Assembly (NCBI GenBank): GCA_032718475.1 | Contig: JAUCBJ010008359.1 | Span: 1 to 64,000, forward strand | Reading direction: 5' to 3' | Length of the DNA: 64,000 nucleotides | From: Nemertoderma westbladi | Lineage: Eukaryota > Xenacoelomorpha > Nemertodermatida > Nemertodermatidae | Shown here: positions 34,701 through 45,388 of the stretch, piece by piece | Layout: every line of letters starts with the position of its first letter | How positions within the stretch are numbered: the first letter of the stretch is position 1 | Notes under the pieces: model-generated | What the model was told of the DNA's origin: nothing | The model's input: only the letters and a program-made list of their open reading frames with translations | Database searches by the model: none | Translations under genes and position numbers: made by a program

Positions 34701-37700
34701 TCAAGAAATCTTTGGGTTTATGCATGTAAAGTCCCATACTTTACCAAAAAATAGTGAAATTTTTAATTTATACACAGAGAAGTAGTCTAACTAAGCCCAA
34801 TCACCAAGTGGAATGCAAAGCACGTTTGTGTTGCGTCATCTTACGAAACAATTACCTGTAGTTTCATAATCTACTCCCTCAGAAACATCATGACGGCCAA
34901 TTGAAAATTGTACCATACTTTACCATTATAATGGCGATTACATTAGTGCACTGTAATATATGAAACCTGGAGGGCAGGAGTGTTATGATGCTTCAGGGGG
35001 GGGGGGGGGGGGGGGGGTAGGGGGAAGCATAGAAGTATGTATTTGAACTAAGAATCATTCCTCAGTTAACTAATCTTTGAGTTTATGCATGTAAAGTCCC
35101 GTACTTTACAACAAATTTCAAAAAATTTGTTTTTTAGCAGATAAGAAGATCGGTAAGTACAGTAAGTAATTGATACATTTTCAGAAAAATGGAAAGAATT
35201 TCTAAACTTTTTACAGACTACATGTGTACCAAGTTTGGTTATATTTCATCAATGATTGGCGGACTTATTTCAGTTTTTATCAAAATTTTGAAACTATCGG
35301 TACCAACAGACAGACTGTCTGATATGTGACCTTTGATTCCTTAAACTTCAGATTCTTTCCAAACTTTTGACAGACTTCATACGTACCAGATTTCGTTTAA
35401 TTTCATCTAAAAATGACCGAGATATACAGTATTAGCGATCAAAAATTAGACAGATGACATACAACTCCTCAAGGGCACCCATATGCTAAGACTTCGGGTC
35501 AATTTGTGGGCCGCCCCACATTATGTATCCATATCTTGGTTGGAAATACTTAGTTGCACTTTATTATCACTAATTATCCAGAAATTACTGTTATGTTGAG
35601 TTTTAGAGACAATTTTGACCATAAAATTCGTACAGGTCCCGTACTTTACTTAACAATGTCCCATACTTTACCACACAAACCGCACTGTAAAAAATTAGCA
35701 ATGCAGCAATTCGTCTTATATTTATATTTTTATTTAAGCTTAATAATACAGCTTTATCCTAAACATCAACTCAACACCGTACCTGCGCACAATTCGCTAA
35801 ATTTTAGAATTGAAATCATAAAATAAAAAAAACCATTTCGTACGAATCCGCACTTTACCTTAATTGGACAAGCTGGCGTTTTCTCAAAAGTGACTAAGTC
35901 CCGTCATAAGCTTCGCGAAATCAAAGCTGGTATTCGAAAGTTTAATCCAAGCACAATTTTGTGCACATATGTGCTGTGGATAACATTGTACAGGCAATCA
36001 AAGTTCAAAATTGTGTACGAATGTCCCGTAATTTACTTTGTAATGAGCCTATACTGTATAAACAGTAGTCATTGTAATGTCCCTTAGTAAACGATGCATT
36101 AAATTTGGTTACGCCACCAAAAAAAATTTGATCATCATCAAATTACTTTCCAACAGAAATAAAACTTACAAATAACTATTATCGATATAAGATAATTACT
36201 GTAATCTCCCATGTTATATTTATCAATAACAATTCATTGTAAATAACAATAACAATAACCTGCACAGAATATTAATGAAATATGGCCAATAAGTGGAGGA
36301 AAGACAGAAGACAAACATATACAGTATAGCTATAGTAAAATAGTGTTGATAACCCAGCAAACTGTACAACCTGAAAACGCAAACTATTCAATACCAGCTG
36401 CAGGAAGTGTCTAGTTCTCGAGTGTAAATTTACTGTAATCTCTGCCACTAATTTTCAATTATTTATTGATTGAATATTAGTGGTAGATTACAGTAGCATT
36501 ATCCTACTGTATAACGGTAATTAATTAATTACGAATTTTGTTAACTGTTGCGTGGTAACGAAATTCCATAAGTCATGTCCAAAATGTTTTGTGATAGTAA
36601 AAGAACGACCTAACGAAAAAAAAGTTAATATACAGTAATTAATGAAAAAAAATATTTTTTCTAGAATAAATATTCCTCATTGAATGGACAGACTAGGAAA
36701 TGCGACTTAGCACCAAAAGATGGTGTACTCCATCTATATTGGATGTGCACAGACCGTAATGCTATTTGTCAGCTACCGGACCCATGTAGCCACTCGCATT
36801 GCGGAGACCACGGTGTGTGTGTACCCAGTCTAGACTTCCAGTCCTATTCCTGTGACTGCACCGACGAATTTACTGGGGAACATTGTGAAGAGAAACCTGT
36901 TGAACACGAACAGGAAGAAGAACCGGAACATCCAGGTACCGCAAAGTAACTCTATTTCTAATGTAATGTAATGTAGGACTTTACTGTACATTACAGAATT
37001 TTATTAGAAACGTTTATTTGTGAAGTATATTGTAGCAGTAAATTGTTTGTTTGATAGTCAAGTACAGTAGGCCTACATTACTGTATGAGGCTCTGAAGCT
37101 AGTCATTTTGTCGTTAAATACAGTAGGCCTACACTGTAAATCATATACTTGTTATAACTTTTTGTTGGGAACAGCTTTTGCAAAGTCGGCAATGACGCCA
37201 GGTGGGATCGAACTGATGACCTCCGGGTTGGATGTCTGGCGCTTTAACTAGTAGGGCTTACACGATAATTGATACCTCTTTAATTAAACTGAAATTTTAT
37301 TTAAAAATATAGTAATAAAATTTATTTGGAATTAAACGCTACGCCGACAACCGACAACCATTATTAACGGTAGGCCTAATATGATGATTATTATGATTAT
37401 TACTAATGATTATTATCACCAATAGAGGGAATGGAACAGGTTATCTCCAGATCTATAAACGAGATTCAATAGCATAGGTAACACTGTTTTATATTTGAAT
37501 TTCATATTTGAATAAATAGTCGGCTGTTGGTTGTCGGCGTATCGATTACAACCAATTATTTTACTGAAATTCCTTTTTCGAAAAATTGTAGTCGGAGCTA
37601 TAATATTGAGACAGGGGAGGAAACTCGACGCAAAACCCGCCTTGGCGAATTAATTTCCCGCCTCAATGTTAAATTCTCAATTTAGGGAAAGGAACAGGTT

Positions 37701-40422
37701 ACAGTGACACATTATTTTAAACAAAACAATAAATTAAACACAATACAGTAGAACAGGTTACAGTTATATTTTTGAGAGTAATCAGCTGTTATTTGCTTCC
37801 AATTTCCCCTGGATAGGGATGCATTTTTCATGCGTCCAGTACCCCCCCCTCCCCACCCCCTATCTGATAATATTATTTGGTGAGCGAAATTATTTATTTA
37901 CTTAAAACTTTTTAGCACCTCCTTCTTCGGGATGTTCTGAGGTGTCATCTACAGAAAACTTATCGGTAACAAACTATGATGGCGAGACTTGTGTAGCCAA
38001 TGACGTTGTTGTAACCTCTTGTCAAGGATCCTGTCCCTCCAAACAATATGTAAGTAGGCCTACAGTACGTATACTGTAGCTGTAAATACAGGCAGAGAAG
38101 CTGGTTACTAACATATGTACAGTAGGCCTACTCAGTACTGTATAATAGGAAATAATTTAGTTGAGATGCATTCCGAATTGGTATTAGTTGAATTGGTTGG
38201 TTGAAACTACATTTTTTTTTTGCTAAGATTGCTGGATTAAATGTAATTAATTATTGATTCTTTATGTTTAATGGCTTTTATGGAAGCTGTTCTATACAAA
38301 ATAATATTCACTTTATTTACATATTTAGGCCGTTTCGACCGGAGATCTGGTAGACCGATTCCAGATAAACTCCGACTGCCAATGCTGCGTGGGACTACCC
38401 AAATCTCACCCGGTATCTTTTGATTGTCCAGGCGGTTCTGAAACCTTTTACGTCCCGGTACTATCTGTATGTGAATGTCACGCCTGCAATAGCGGTGGTT
38501 AGTATAATTTCTAAATTTGATAGATCTTATAATTTTCATGTTATTGCCCATTTGATTTGATAAAAGTTATACTGTACACAGGGCTAAAGACCTACTGTAT
38601 TTATTTCATAATTTTGATTAATAATTTTATAAATTATTTACTCCTTAAATCTATAAAACTAAATATATTTTTCTTTCATTTTATCCTCTATTTACATACA
38701 GTTTTGTAGGTCTATTTATTACTAAGACCCCTCAAACTAAACAGGAACTTAAATACAGTAATAGGTCTACTGTACTACTGAACAGCTAAAGTTTCAGAGT
38801 CCGATTTTGAATGAAATTTTATATATTTAGGTGAACCGGACTGTGTTCTTGATTCTGGAAGGATTCTAAAATACATGGAAAACTTTGAATCCTGTAAGGA
38901 GAACTGCATATGTGCAGAGGCTGGGGAAGCTAAGTGTACTGATATTCCACCGTGCGGCGAGAATGGAGAATGCAGCGAAAATACCGACCATAAATGTGTC
39001 TGCAAAGTAAACTTTGTGGGCGATGGTTACAAGTGCACATTGCAGGGGTCCGGTGGAGCCTCATTATCCGGGGGTAAGACGAAAGTCATAGACAAGAACA
39101 CCCACTGCGAGAGTTGGTCCCAGTCCGGCGAGTGTTCAAATAACCCGCGGTATATGTGGGAGAAATGTCCCGTGAGTTGTGAAAAGTATGGGGATCCCGA
39201 TTCCAAGCCACAAGAAGGCAAATACACTGAGTATGAATGTATTGTCTTCGCAACCAAAAATCAATGCGCTACTAAGGAGAAGTTTATGGAGAAATATTGT
39301 CCTAAACAATGTGAAGATGTTGCTAATGGGTTAATAATTCCAAAAGAAGTTGATAAAGTGAAGGCTTGCCATACTAAAGCGGAATCAGGCCTTTGTATTC
39401 TTGATAGAACGGAAATGGAGAGAGATTGCCCCGGGGTATGCGTTGGGGAATATATTATTGTAAAGAATATCGATTTGGTTCCGGGAGGGATCCCAAGAGA
39501 ACAGGTTATTTCTGTAGAAGTTGTCGGAGGTGCTGCTGCAGTTTCTTGTCCCGACGGATTTATGTTGGCCGATTGTAAATGCAGCGATTCTGACTGTCTC
39601 GGTTCTGAAGTTGTAGTCAAAGATGACAAGGTAACCTGCATGGTTAAAAGTCGGATTGATGCTAAAGAAGTTTCTGAGGCTGAGGCGGTTTGCGCCAATT
39701 TGCGTGATACTTATGAGATATTTATCCCCAATGAGTATGGCATTGATGTTGCACCAAAGACCACCAAATGTCCTGTCAACTTTCAGATGATTTCCTGCAA
39801 TTCATTGGGCGCATCTGCAGCAGTGGAAGCATCTGGTAAAGGCAACATCAATGGGAATCAATGTCAATTCAACGAAAACGTTTGCTCAGGGAGTTGTAGC
39901 GTTTCCGGGATATGTTATAGGGCATTTGATTCCACTCCTATTGAAAACATGAAAAAAATCGGCGATGCTACAAGCGCTGATAAGAGTCGCTTCTTTGTGA
40001 ATGCAGAACACAACGATTTGGAAGCTGTTGTCTACGAAAGTCCCGAATCTGTTGGTAAGGCGGTAGGACAATGTCCTGAAGGTTCTTTTGTTATCGGATG
40101 CGAATGTATTGGCGACTGTAAAGGTGTTAATCCAATTTTAGCTTATCGGAAGTGCGGAGCCAGGAGTCTAGATGATGGGCAGCCACTGAAGGTTAGGATT
40201 ATGTGTTCCAAAGGAGTTGTAGCCCCCCAATACGACGGACAGGGCGCAGAGCACAGCGCCCATGCTGAATGCCCAGCTGGAACCTCACTTCTCTCGTGTT
40301 CGTCGAAGTTCTCGGATGGGGCTGATGTTGTTTCCGGTTTTGAAGGTCTCGGAAAATCGAAAAACAATGGATGTGAAGTCAGCTGTTCAGGTTTCTGTTT
40401 CGCGTACGCTATCTGTGTTTGA
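28716..40422 (+). CDS. Secreted multidomain lectin-like protein (SUEL, EGF, cystine knot, ShK, V-domain-like repeats)
   Basis: Proposed exons: 28716-28758, 30940-31106, 31350 to about 31514, 32557-32678, 33729-33961, 36665-36935, 37916-38049, 38329-38497 and 38831-40422; the last ends in TGA. Exon 1 plus the start of exon 2 give a signal peptide (MHFKSYILVLLFGV then VCVGA). Domains in order: a Cys-containing N-terminal region, two SUEL-type (galactose-binding) lectin domains each split by an intron, an EGF domain, a C-terminal-cystine-knot-like domain, a second EGF domain, three ShK-like six-Cys motifs, and four Cys-rich repeats resembling the PCSK9 C-terminal V domain. All introns are GT-AG and phase-compatible except between exons 3 and 4, where the junction is not clean. 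No membrane segment is seen after the signal peptide, so the product is probably secreted. Biological role unknown; glycan and protein binding are inferred. Confidence 0.75.
28971..29144. repeat. 45-bp tandem repeat, four copies (intron 1)
   Basis: The unit starts TGGATCATGACTACTGTCTG and recurs at 28971, 29016, 29061 and 29106. Since 45 is divisible by three it keeps an open frame on both strands; the resulting repeat peptides are not supported as genes. Confidence 0.95.
29367..30010. repeat. 68-bp tandem repeat, about ten copies (intron 1)
   Basis: The unit contains CTCTGTAACCTGCTCCTTTC, GGTAAAGTGACC and ATTGTTTTGGTTAGAAA. Copies vary at several sites. Single related units occur elsewhere: 61510-61533, 63483-63530 and, inverted, near 37680-37765. 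So it is a dispersed as well as a tandem family. Confidence 0.92.
30100..30290. repeat. Diverged short tandem repeat (intron 1)
   Basis: Two to three diverged units contain TTTTGAATGTTTTGGCA, AGGCAT and GAAATCAAC. The remaining intron 1 sequence to 30939 shows no gene. Confidence 0.6.
30940..31514 (+). CDS. Exons 2 and 3: N-terminal region and first half of SUEL domain 1
   Basis: Exon 2 (30940-31106) follows TTCTAG and ends with donor GTAAGT; it encodes FRRWFFDEATCDVPGEKPY and on to QLCFDTK. Exon 3 begins at 31350 after TTCTGTAG with HLHCNDNSYVLAIGKAVLRS and GYLGNGCPWE, the first half of a SUEL lectin fold. The expected exon end is at CAGTTTAG (31508-31515), but the next bases are TATAAA, so the only GT is one base early and breaks the frame. 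If unspliced, the frame ends in TAA 30 bp on, which could give a short secreted variant. Confidence 0.65.
31720..31792. repeat. Degenerate (CAGA)n stretch (intron 3)
   Basis: Repeated ACAGACAGACAG blocks mixed with CGGACAG. No coding content. Confidence 0.85.
32557..32678 (+). CDS. Exon 4: second half of SUEL domain 1
   Basis: Follows CATCAACAG and ends CCTCCAG with donor GTAATG. It encodes CSGKYECLFPKEEIDV and FLDIHYMCYPP, the typical C-terminal half of a SUEL domain with its last YxC motif. The one-base overhang matches exon 5. Confidence 0.72.
33008..33482. mobile_element. hAT-like MITE candidate (intron 4)
   Basis: The right end reads GATCGTGTTTAAACACTA and the left region reads ATGTTTAAACGGGATC, an imperfect inverted pair. 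Both are followed inward by GGGATCCCGA-type strings, which recur several times. TAGTGTTTAAAC ends and GGGATC-rich interiors are seen in hAT-type MITEs. No clear 8-bp target duplication was found, so the call is tentative. Confidence 0.45.
33729..33961 (+). CDS. Exon 5: first half of SUEL domain 2
   Basis: The acceptor is AAATTGACAG, and the frame GVDGVYEDQIICNDNF is in phase with exon 4. It contains PIVLEASYGVNQEDI, the ASYG motif of SUEL lectins, and FCLEDGSWDAVLAQCPG. The donor is GTTAGA after GTCGAG. An earlier AG (33687) would break the phase. Confidence 0.72.
34027..36049. mobile_element. TIR element, ACTTTAC-motif family, copy 2 (intron 5)
   Basis: The left end GGCTCATTCCATG and the right end AATGAGCC at 36049 are flanked by TATA (34023-34026 and 36050-36053). 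The interior carries the 14-mer in other spellings: GTCCCATACTTTAC at 34390, 34557, 34731 and 35658; TACCATACTTTAC at 34911; GTCCCGTACTTTAC at 35097 and 35636; ATCCGCACTTTAC at 35846; GTCCCGTAATTTAC at 36023 beside the right TIR. A ~342-bp internal duplication (34411 and 34753 starts of AGTGAAATTTTT) and a poly-G tract (34999-35018) are inside. No transposase frame. Confidence 0.83.
36665..36935 (+). CDS. Exon 6: second half of SUEL domain 2 and EGF domain 1
   Basis: After TTTTCTAG the frame gives TRKCDLAPKDGVLHLYWMC (end of SUEL domain 2), then an EGF module CQLPDPCSHSHCGDHGVC followed by CDCTDEFTGEHC with all six cysteines. A Glu-rich linker ends at the GTACCG donor. Its one-base overhang matches exon 7. 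Confidence 0.78.
37165..37262 (-). mobile_element. tRNA-derived SINE fragment (intron 6)
   Basis: On the minus strand TTAAAGCGCCAGACATCC is followed by a B-box-like CAGTTCGATCCCACCTGGC and then CAAAAGCTGTTCCCAACAA. This resembles a tRNA-like SINE head with a conserved body. It is truncated and has no clear target duplication. Confidence 0.55.
37620..37765 (-). repeat. Inverted diverged copies of the 68-bp repeat family (intron 6)
   Basis: The complement of the 29.4-30.0-kb unit is seen: GGAAAGGAACAGGTTACAG (37684 region), AAACAAAACAATAAA, and a second GAACAGGTTACAG near 37752. A further part, ATGGAACAGGTTATC, lies at about 37431. Confidence 0.65.
37916..38497 (+). CDS. Exons 7 and 8: cystine-knot-like domain
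   Basis: Exon 7 (37916-38049) gives SSGCSEVSSTENLSVTN, then VVVTSCQGSCPSKQY with donor GTAAGT. Exon 8 (38329-38497) gives NSDCQCCVGLPKSHPVSFDC and VLSVCECHACNSG with donor GTTAGT. The pattern CxGxC, CxCC, FxCPxG, CxCxxC is that of the C-terminal cystine knot found in mucins and von Willebrand factor, where it serves dimerisation. Here it is internal, which is unusual. Confidence 0.75.
38831..40422 (+). CDS. Exon 9 (terminal): EGF 2, three ShK-like motifs, four V-domain-like repeats
   Basis: An open frame of about 530 codons after TATATTTAG. EGF-like: CTDIPPCGENGEC then CVCKVNFVGDGYKC. ShK-like motifs: CESWSQSGECSNNP with CPVSC; CIVFATKNQCATKEKF with CPKQC; CHTKAESGLC with CPGVC. Then four repeats each opening with a CPxGxxxxxC motif: SCPDGFMLADCKC, KCPVNFQMISCNS, QCPEGSFVIGCEC and ECPAGTSLLSCSS, the last ending CSGFCFAYAICV before TGA. 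These resemble subdomains of the PCSK9 C-terminal Cys-rich domain, which binds proteins at the cell surface; this match is from recall. There is no protease domain. AATAAA at 40921 may be the polyadenylation signal. Confidence 0.82.
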
Positions 40423-42600
40423 ACATTCAAAGTATAGGAAAACAATTATCATTTTTACGCATAATGCCTCTGTGCATGTTAGCTACGGTATAACTACAGT
40501 ATCACCCCATAGGTGTGTTTTACCTTGTATATGCCTGGTATTTTTGTCTGTATATTTGGCGGGAAGTTTAAATCATGCTATTGTTTGCCGGGGATTACTG
40601 TGTTTTGGGTCAACATGAATTTTTTCAATCTTAATTTTTTCTGTTTTTTTTGTTCTATTATGCATAATACTATAATATACTGTAGTACTGTAGGCCTACT
40701 CTTTAAAATATATTATGCTAGAATATTATCTACAGTATTAGTATAATACATACTAGCTACAGTAGTTATAAACGATTCTTAGGCAAAATTACTATTGGGC
40801 ACACCTCCTCCAAATTTTGTATACTAGGCCTACAGTATGTAGTGTTTCTTACTTTGTTTTTTGAAAATATCCCAGAACATATTATCTCTTCATTTTGTTT
40901 AAAAATATTGGTCTAGAACAAATAAATGCTATTCTTGGACATGTTATGAAAAAATTTTTTGGTGTATATTTTTTAATTGATTAGTGTTTAGTTTAATTAT
41001 TTCATTAAGCCTACAACAAATAGATTATAATGGTATCTAGTAATTTTTATTTAGTTTTAAAAAATTTATTTAATGAATCATAATTCATTAAATTAAAAAT
41101 AATTTGTTAAATGTTCTAGAATAAAATATATATAGTTCTAGAACAATATTAAATTTTTAAATAATTAGCTAAATTGCCGGAGTACATTTTAAAGTCCAAA
41201 ACACAGAAATGCCCTTTGCTGTAGGCCCCTACTACTGTTTTTTTGCACTGTACTGTACACGCTCGAATTGTTAGTTGCATTAAACTTATATTGTGCCCTC
41301 AAATAAGTAAACTTGGAATAAAAACGATACAAATTATTATTTAAATGGATTTGGTGTGGGGACAGTTGAACCCTCGATAGCCATCTACTACGGACTCTTA
41401 CCTGGAATCACCCAAGATCCTTACAGTAGATCCTTCTACTGTATTACTCCCCCAAGTTCCTCATGAGACATGGAAACTTATGTGTAGGGTTTTGGTACTA
41501 CTTTAAAAGTACCATCTCCATACCAATGCTGAGACCTCTTTAAAATATCAGCGGCACTCTCCGAGCAAAACACTAAAACTCTTTTATCTTCATTCAGAGT
41601 TGGCCTACTGTTGTAGGCCCATTGTCAAAACGTAAGAAGGGATGAATCATTAGTCAAAGTGTATTTTTCAATCATCGCAAAACTTGAATCCATTTGGTAT
41701 GGTTCATTTTCTTTATTAGACTGAGATTTAAGACGAAGAATTTTTGCGTTTAATATTACTTACGGATAGAAGAGACAAAGCTGCAACATCACTGAAAGAG
41801 GAAACAGCTTTGGAAACAATTGTATGCGTTGACGAAGTATTTCAACTCGAATCGCTACACGAACACGTTACCTTCTAATACCTTTACTGCAGTTTACAGT
41901 TTATCTTTTTCTCTTTCAGGCAAAGAAGCCTATCAATACCTGCCGCCAACTTTCTGTGGAAGCGATAACAATAACCCTTTTGCAAACAAACAAAGGTTTC
42001 CCCTTCTCTGTTGTTTAATCTCCCACTGTCCATCGCCTTCGAACTTTCACTATTCCAGAGAATAAAAGACTGAATTAAATTCGCTTTGAAAAATAATACT
42101 ACTACTACTACGACCGGCACCCTGTATTGCAGCTGCATTATATATATTACATCGTGACCATAGAGCCAGAACAACACATACCACAATTAAAAAATAAATA
42201 ATTTTTTAACCAAAAATACTCAAGATGGCGTTTTACATCTTATGTTAAAATCCTAGACTTGTATGTCAGTCCGTTTAGGAGATATGGAAAACCAGAACAA
42301 CCCTCACAACATAAAAGTTGAAAACCGTTAGAGGTAAAACAACACACACAGACTAGAGTTAATGTTAAATTTCAGTATGTGTTGTATTGCCTCTTTGGAA
42401 AATAATAAAAAAAAAAAAAAAATATTTTTTTCATTAACAAAATTTATTCTGAATGCTAGCCACCCAAAATGCCCAAAATGTAACATTGTATCTTCCCAGA
42501 CCTCTGTCGAAAATATCAGGAGAATGGATCTATATAGAGGGAAATGAGAAGGTTTTTTGCATTTTTCTCGGAACCACATTTTTGGTGAGTGTTGTTCTGG
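40423..42600. other. 3' flank and intergenic DNA, no supported gene
   Basis: Contains the likely 3' untranslated region of the lectin-like gene (AATAAA at 40921), AT-rich DNA, and short open frames at 41820-42065 and 42328-42687 without recognisable domains. An ACTACTACTACG run is near 42100, and a poly-A run of about 17 lies near 42406-42422. Confidence 0.55.
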
Positions 42601-43980
42601 CTCTTTGGTCACGACATATATATTAAGAATGCTGTGCCGGCTTGACGACAAAATTGCGCCGCCACAACTCCCTATCACCCATGTCATTTGCTAGTTCATC
42701 CGCATCTTCAAGGCCAGTGTCTTTTAAGACGCGTCTCAAGAAAGTCATGTGCTGTCCACAATGCTTATTCGCTCCATGAGGCCGCCAGACCACAAGATTA
42801 TACACTGGCTTGTCCTCACGGCGAAAAAAAATGTCCTGCAAAGCGGAGGATATTCCGTTCAAGTGTCAAGTTAGGGGAGACTAATTGAACACCTCGAAAG
42901 TTGTATTTAGTCTGATTGGAGATGTGTTCATTGTACACAATGAACCCGGCGCCGCATTCTTGTGAAAATGCCATCCAGAGATTTGGTATCCTCTGCAGTT
43001 AGAGCCCAGCATGTACTCCCATAAGAGTACTGGCACTACTACAGCCATAAATAATCGAACCTTAAGGTTCCGTTTTATTCTATGGTCTTTCCAAATCTTG
43101 GACAGACTATTTAACGCTGCCCATGTCTTTGCCTTGCGAATCCGAAGGTTTTCACCTGACTTTCTGATCCTTGATCCCAAGCAGCAGAAGTCATCCACGT
43201 GCTCAAGCAAGCCATCCTTAGAGCTTATGCCCTTACTATCAGACATTTCTTGAGGGCTGTCTAGGTTGACTGTCATGATTTTGGTCTTCTTGGAATTTAC
43301 AAAAAGACCAACACTAGAAGCAACCTGCTCCAATGAGCAGAGTAACCTTTGGGCTCCCTCTAGTGATTCAGCAAACTCTAGATCAGTAAGGTACTTTGCT
43401 GGATTTCCTTTACTTCTTGTGCCAGTAGGGGGTGTTATCATCACCTCACCTTTATTATGATGATCTAAGGACATGCTTATAACATAATCAACAACAATTA
43501 CGAATAAGAATGGCGCAAGTGTGTCTTCCTGAGGGACTCCCCATAAAATTTCGAATGGGTCTGTGTCACTAGTAAACACAAATGTGATGGAACAATAGTA
43601 CAGTGATCTGATAGCTGCAATAATTTCCTCAGAAATCCCATAATATGCAGGCAGTATGCTGCCGATATGTGGTCGGGAGACTGAGTCAAAGGCTTTAAAG
43701 AAGTCAACAAAGATAATAGCCAGTTGTCTGTCTGTCTTTATTGATAACTCTTCACTACACTTCTAAATGCCGTAACAGGATCCATGGTCCAACGACCTTT
43801 ACGAAACCCATTTTGGTTCCCACGTAACAGTCTCACAACAGGATCCCTGATGTGATTTAATATAATCCTATTGTATCCTATCTCGATTGCTTTGCAGCAA
43901 TCGAGATTAATGAGATTTCAAGAAAAGATCCACGGGTTGTTACGTTGCCCTTCTTCGGAGCTGGGACCAACTTATTTGTT
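42600..43980 (-). pseudogene. LINE reverse transcriptase fragment, C-terminal half
   Basis: The minus strand reads, with frameshifts, VDFFKAFDSVSRPHIGSILP (about 43660-43720), LWGVPQEDTLAPFLFVIVVD (about 43500-43550), GLFVNSKKTKIM, and VDDFCCLGSRI with AKTWAALNSLSKIWK. It ends with a domain containing HMTFLRRVLKDTGLED and MGDRELWRR (42650-42740). The catalytic block is altered (YLTDLEFAESL instead of an ADD motif). It is a dead non-LTR element, possibly of the RTE/Rex type. A 9-bp-arm inverted duplication of TCGATTGCT around 43888-43912 lies at its upstream part. Confidence 0.83.
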
Positions 43981-44195
43981 TTCAGTTCTTGAGGGACTCT
44001 ATTTGTCCTATACATGTCCACAATAATGGGGTGAATGAGCACCAAGCACTCAGGTATTTTGAAGACATTAGGGGTTATAATATGTAGTGCACTATTATTT
44101 GCAATAATAGTGTACTAATTAATACCAAGTAAAAATTTAAACAAACAAAATATTCTTAGAATAAGTCTAATCATTTGGAAACATATGAAAAGTGA

Positions 44196-45015
44196 ACAGT
44201 TCGTTCGTTCGTTCGTTTCGTTTAATCCAGGCTAACAGCCCCATAAAGTGACAGGAACACAATACTACAATACACAGATATACAAACAGACACCGGTAAA
44301 TTACATTAATAGATTAGCACAAAAAGTTGTATTTATTTAAATATTATTTTCACCCACTATCTCAAGGTACCCGATATACGGCAAATATTATTAACTGCAC
44401 ATAGTACTAAATTAGAGGTTTTCCCTACCCTCCTACTTAAACTGTTAATCGAATCATAGTGTAAGTGACTAAATAACGGCAAGTTATGTATTCCAAAATG
44501 GAGAGACATACTCGTTGCTTCCCCATCTGTTACCCTAGGTATATTAAACAGCATTCTAAAACATTTGTTGTAAGCTACACGTATTTATTGTACACACTAT
44601 TTGAAAAGTTTCTCCCAGACCACAGAGCATTACAATACAATAGATCGGCGTGCAAAATGCACGAAATAATAGTCGTTTTACAATAATATTGCAAGAACCG
44701 AACTTTCTTACTAATAGATTGCCCCTGGCATAAAGAGATCTAGTTTGCCTTTTTATATCAGGGTCATCGTCCGTACTGCTATGTACAGTAGCAAGTGGCC
44801 TAAATAAGTAAACTGCTCAACAACTTCAATAGGTTTATTGTATAGAAACACACTAGCATATTTAGTAACGCTACTCGACGTATAAAATATACATTTAGAT
44901 TTCTTCAAATTAAATGTGACGGAATTGTTATTTGCATACTTGTCAGCCATATCAATCAGACACTGTAAACCAAAAATAGATGTCGACAATAGACAAAGGT
45001 CATCAGCATATCCAG
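44196..45015 (-). pseudogene. Second LINE fragment with YADD motif and (CGAA)n tail
   Basis: The minus strand opens with YADDLCLLSTSIFGLQCLID (about 44950-45013), then NLKKSKCIFY and EVVEQFTYLGHLL, reverse-transcriptase blocks of a CR1/Jockey-like LINE. After several frame breaks the 3' end is a short (CGAA)n microsatellite (44199-44222), as is common for LINE tails. It begins abruptly at 45015, i.e. a 5'-truncated insertion. Confidence 0.82.
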
Positions 45016-45388
45016 TGCCGGATTAAGCATCTGGTGGCCCTAAGGCACATTTTAGTAATTTCCAAAAAATGGCCCGAAAATTGATATTTTTCCGCAAACC
45101 CTTTCAAAAGAAAAAGCTGCTAAAAACAACTGAAATTGTGAAAATGTTGCGAAGGAAATATAAAGTATTTTCATTGGATGACTGCGTGCAAATAAGTACT
45201 ACTGTAAGTACTTTAATAATAAGTTCTGTACTTTGCAAAAATAGTTTTCATCAAGAATAGTAACATTACTAAACGGAATATTATGCCTATAAAACCTTTG
45301 CTATAAAAAGTGTAATGGTTTTGGTAGAATTTCTCAAGCTTTAATTTTTAATATACAGTATTAATGGGACAACTACCACAAATCTATT
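45016..45388. other. Spacer upstream of plus-strand LTR element
   Basis: Contains GTGCCGGATTAAGCATCTGGTGGCCCTAAGGCA, seen only as a possible short repeat end, and a short open frame at 45069-45260 without recognisable domain. No gene supported. Confidence 0.5.

Noticed and set aside
43888-43912. Short inverted duplication of TCGATTGCT inside a LINE fragment
   Set aside because: Seen clearly, but it looks like a small local rearrangement in a dead element with no sign of function.
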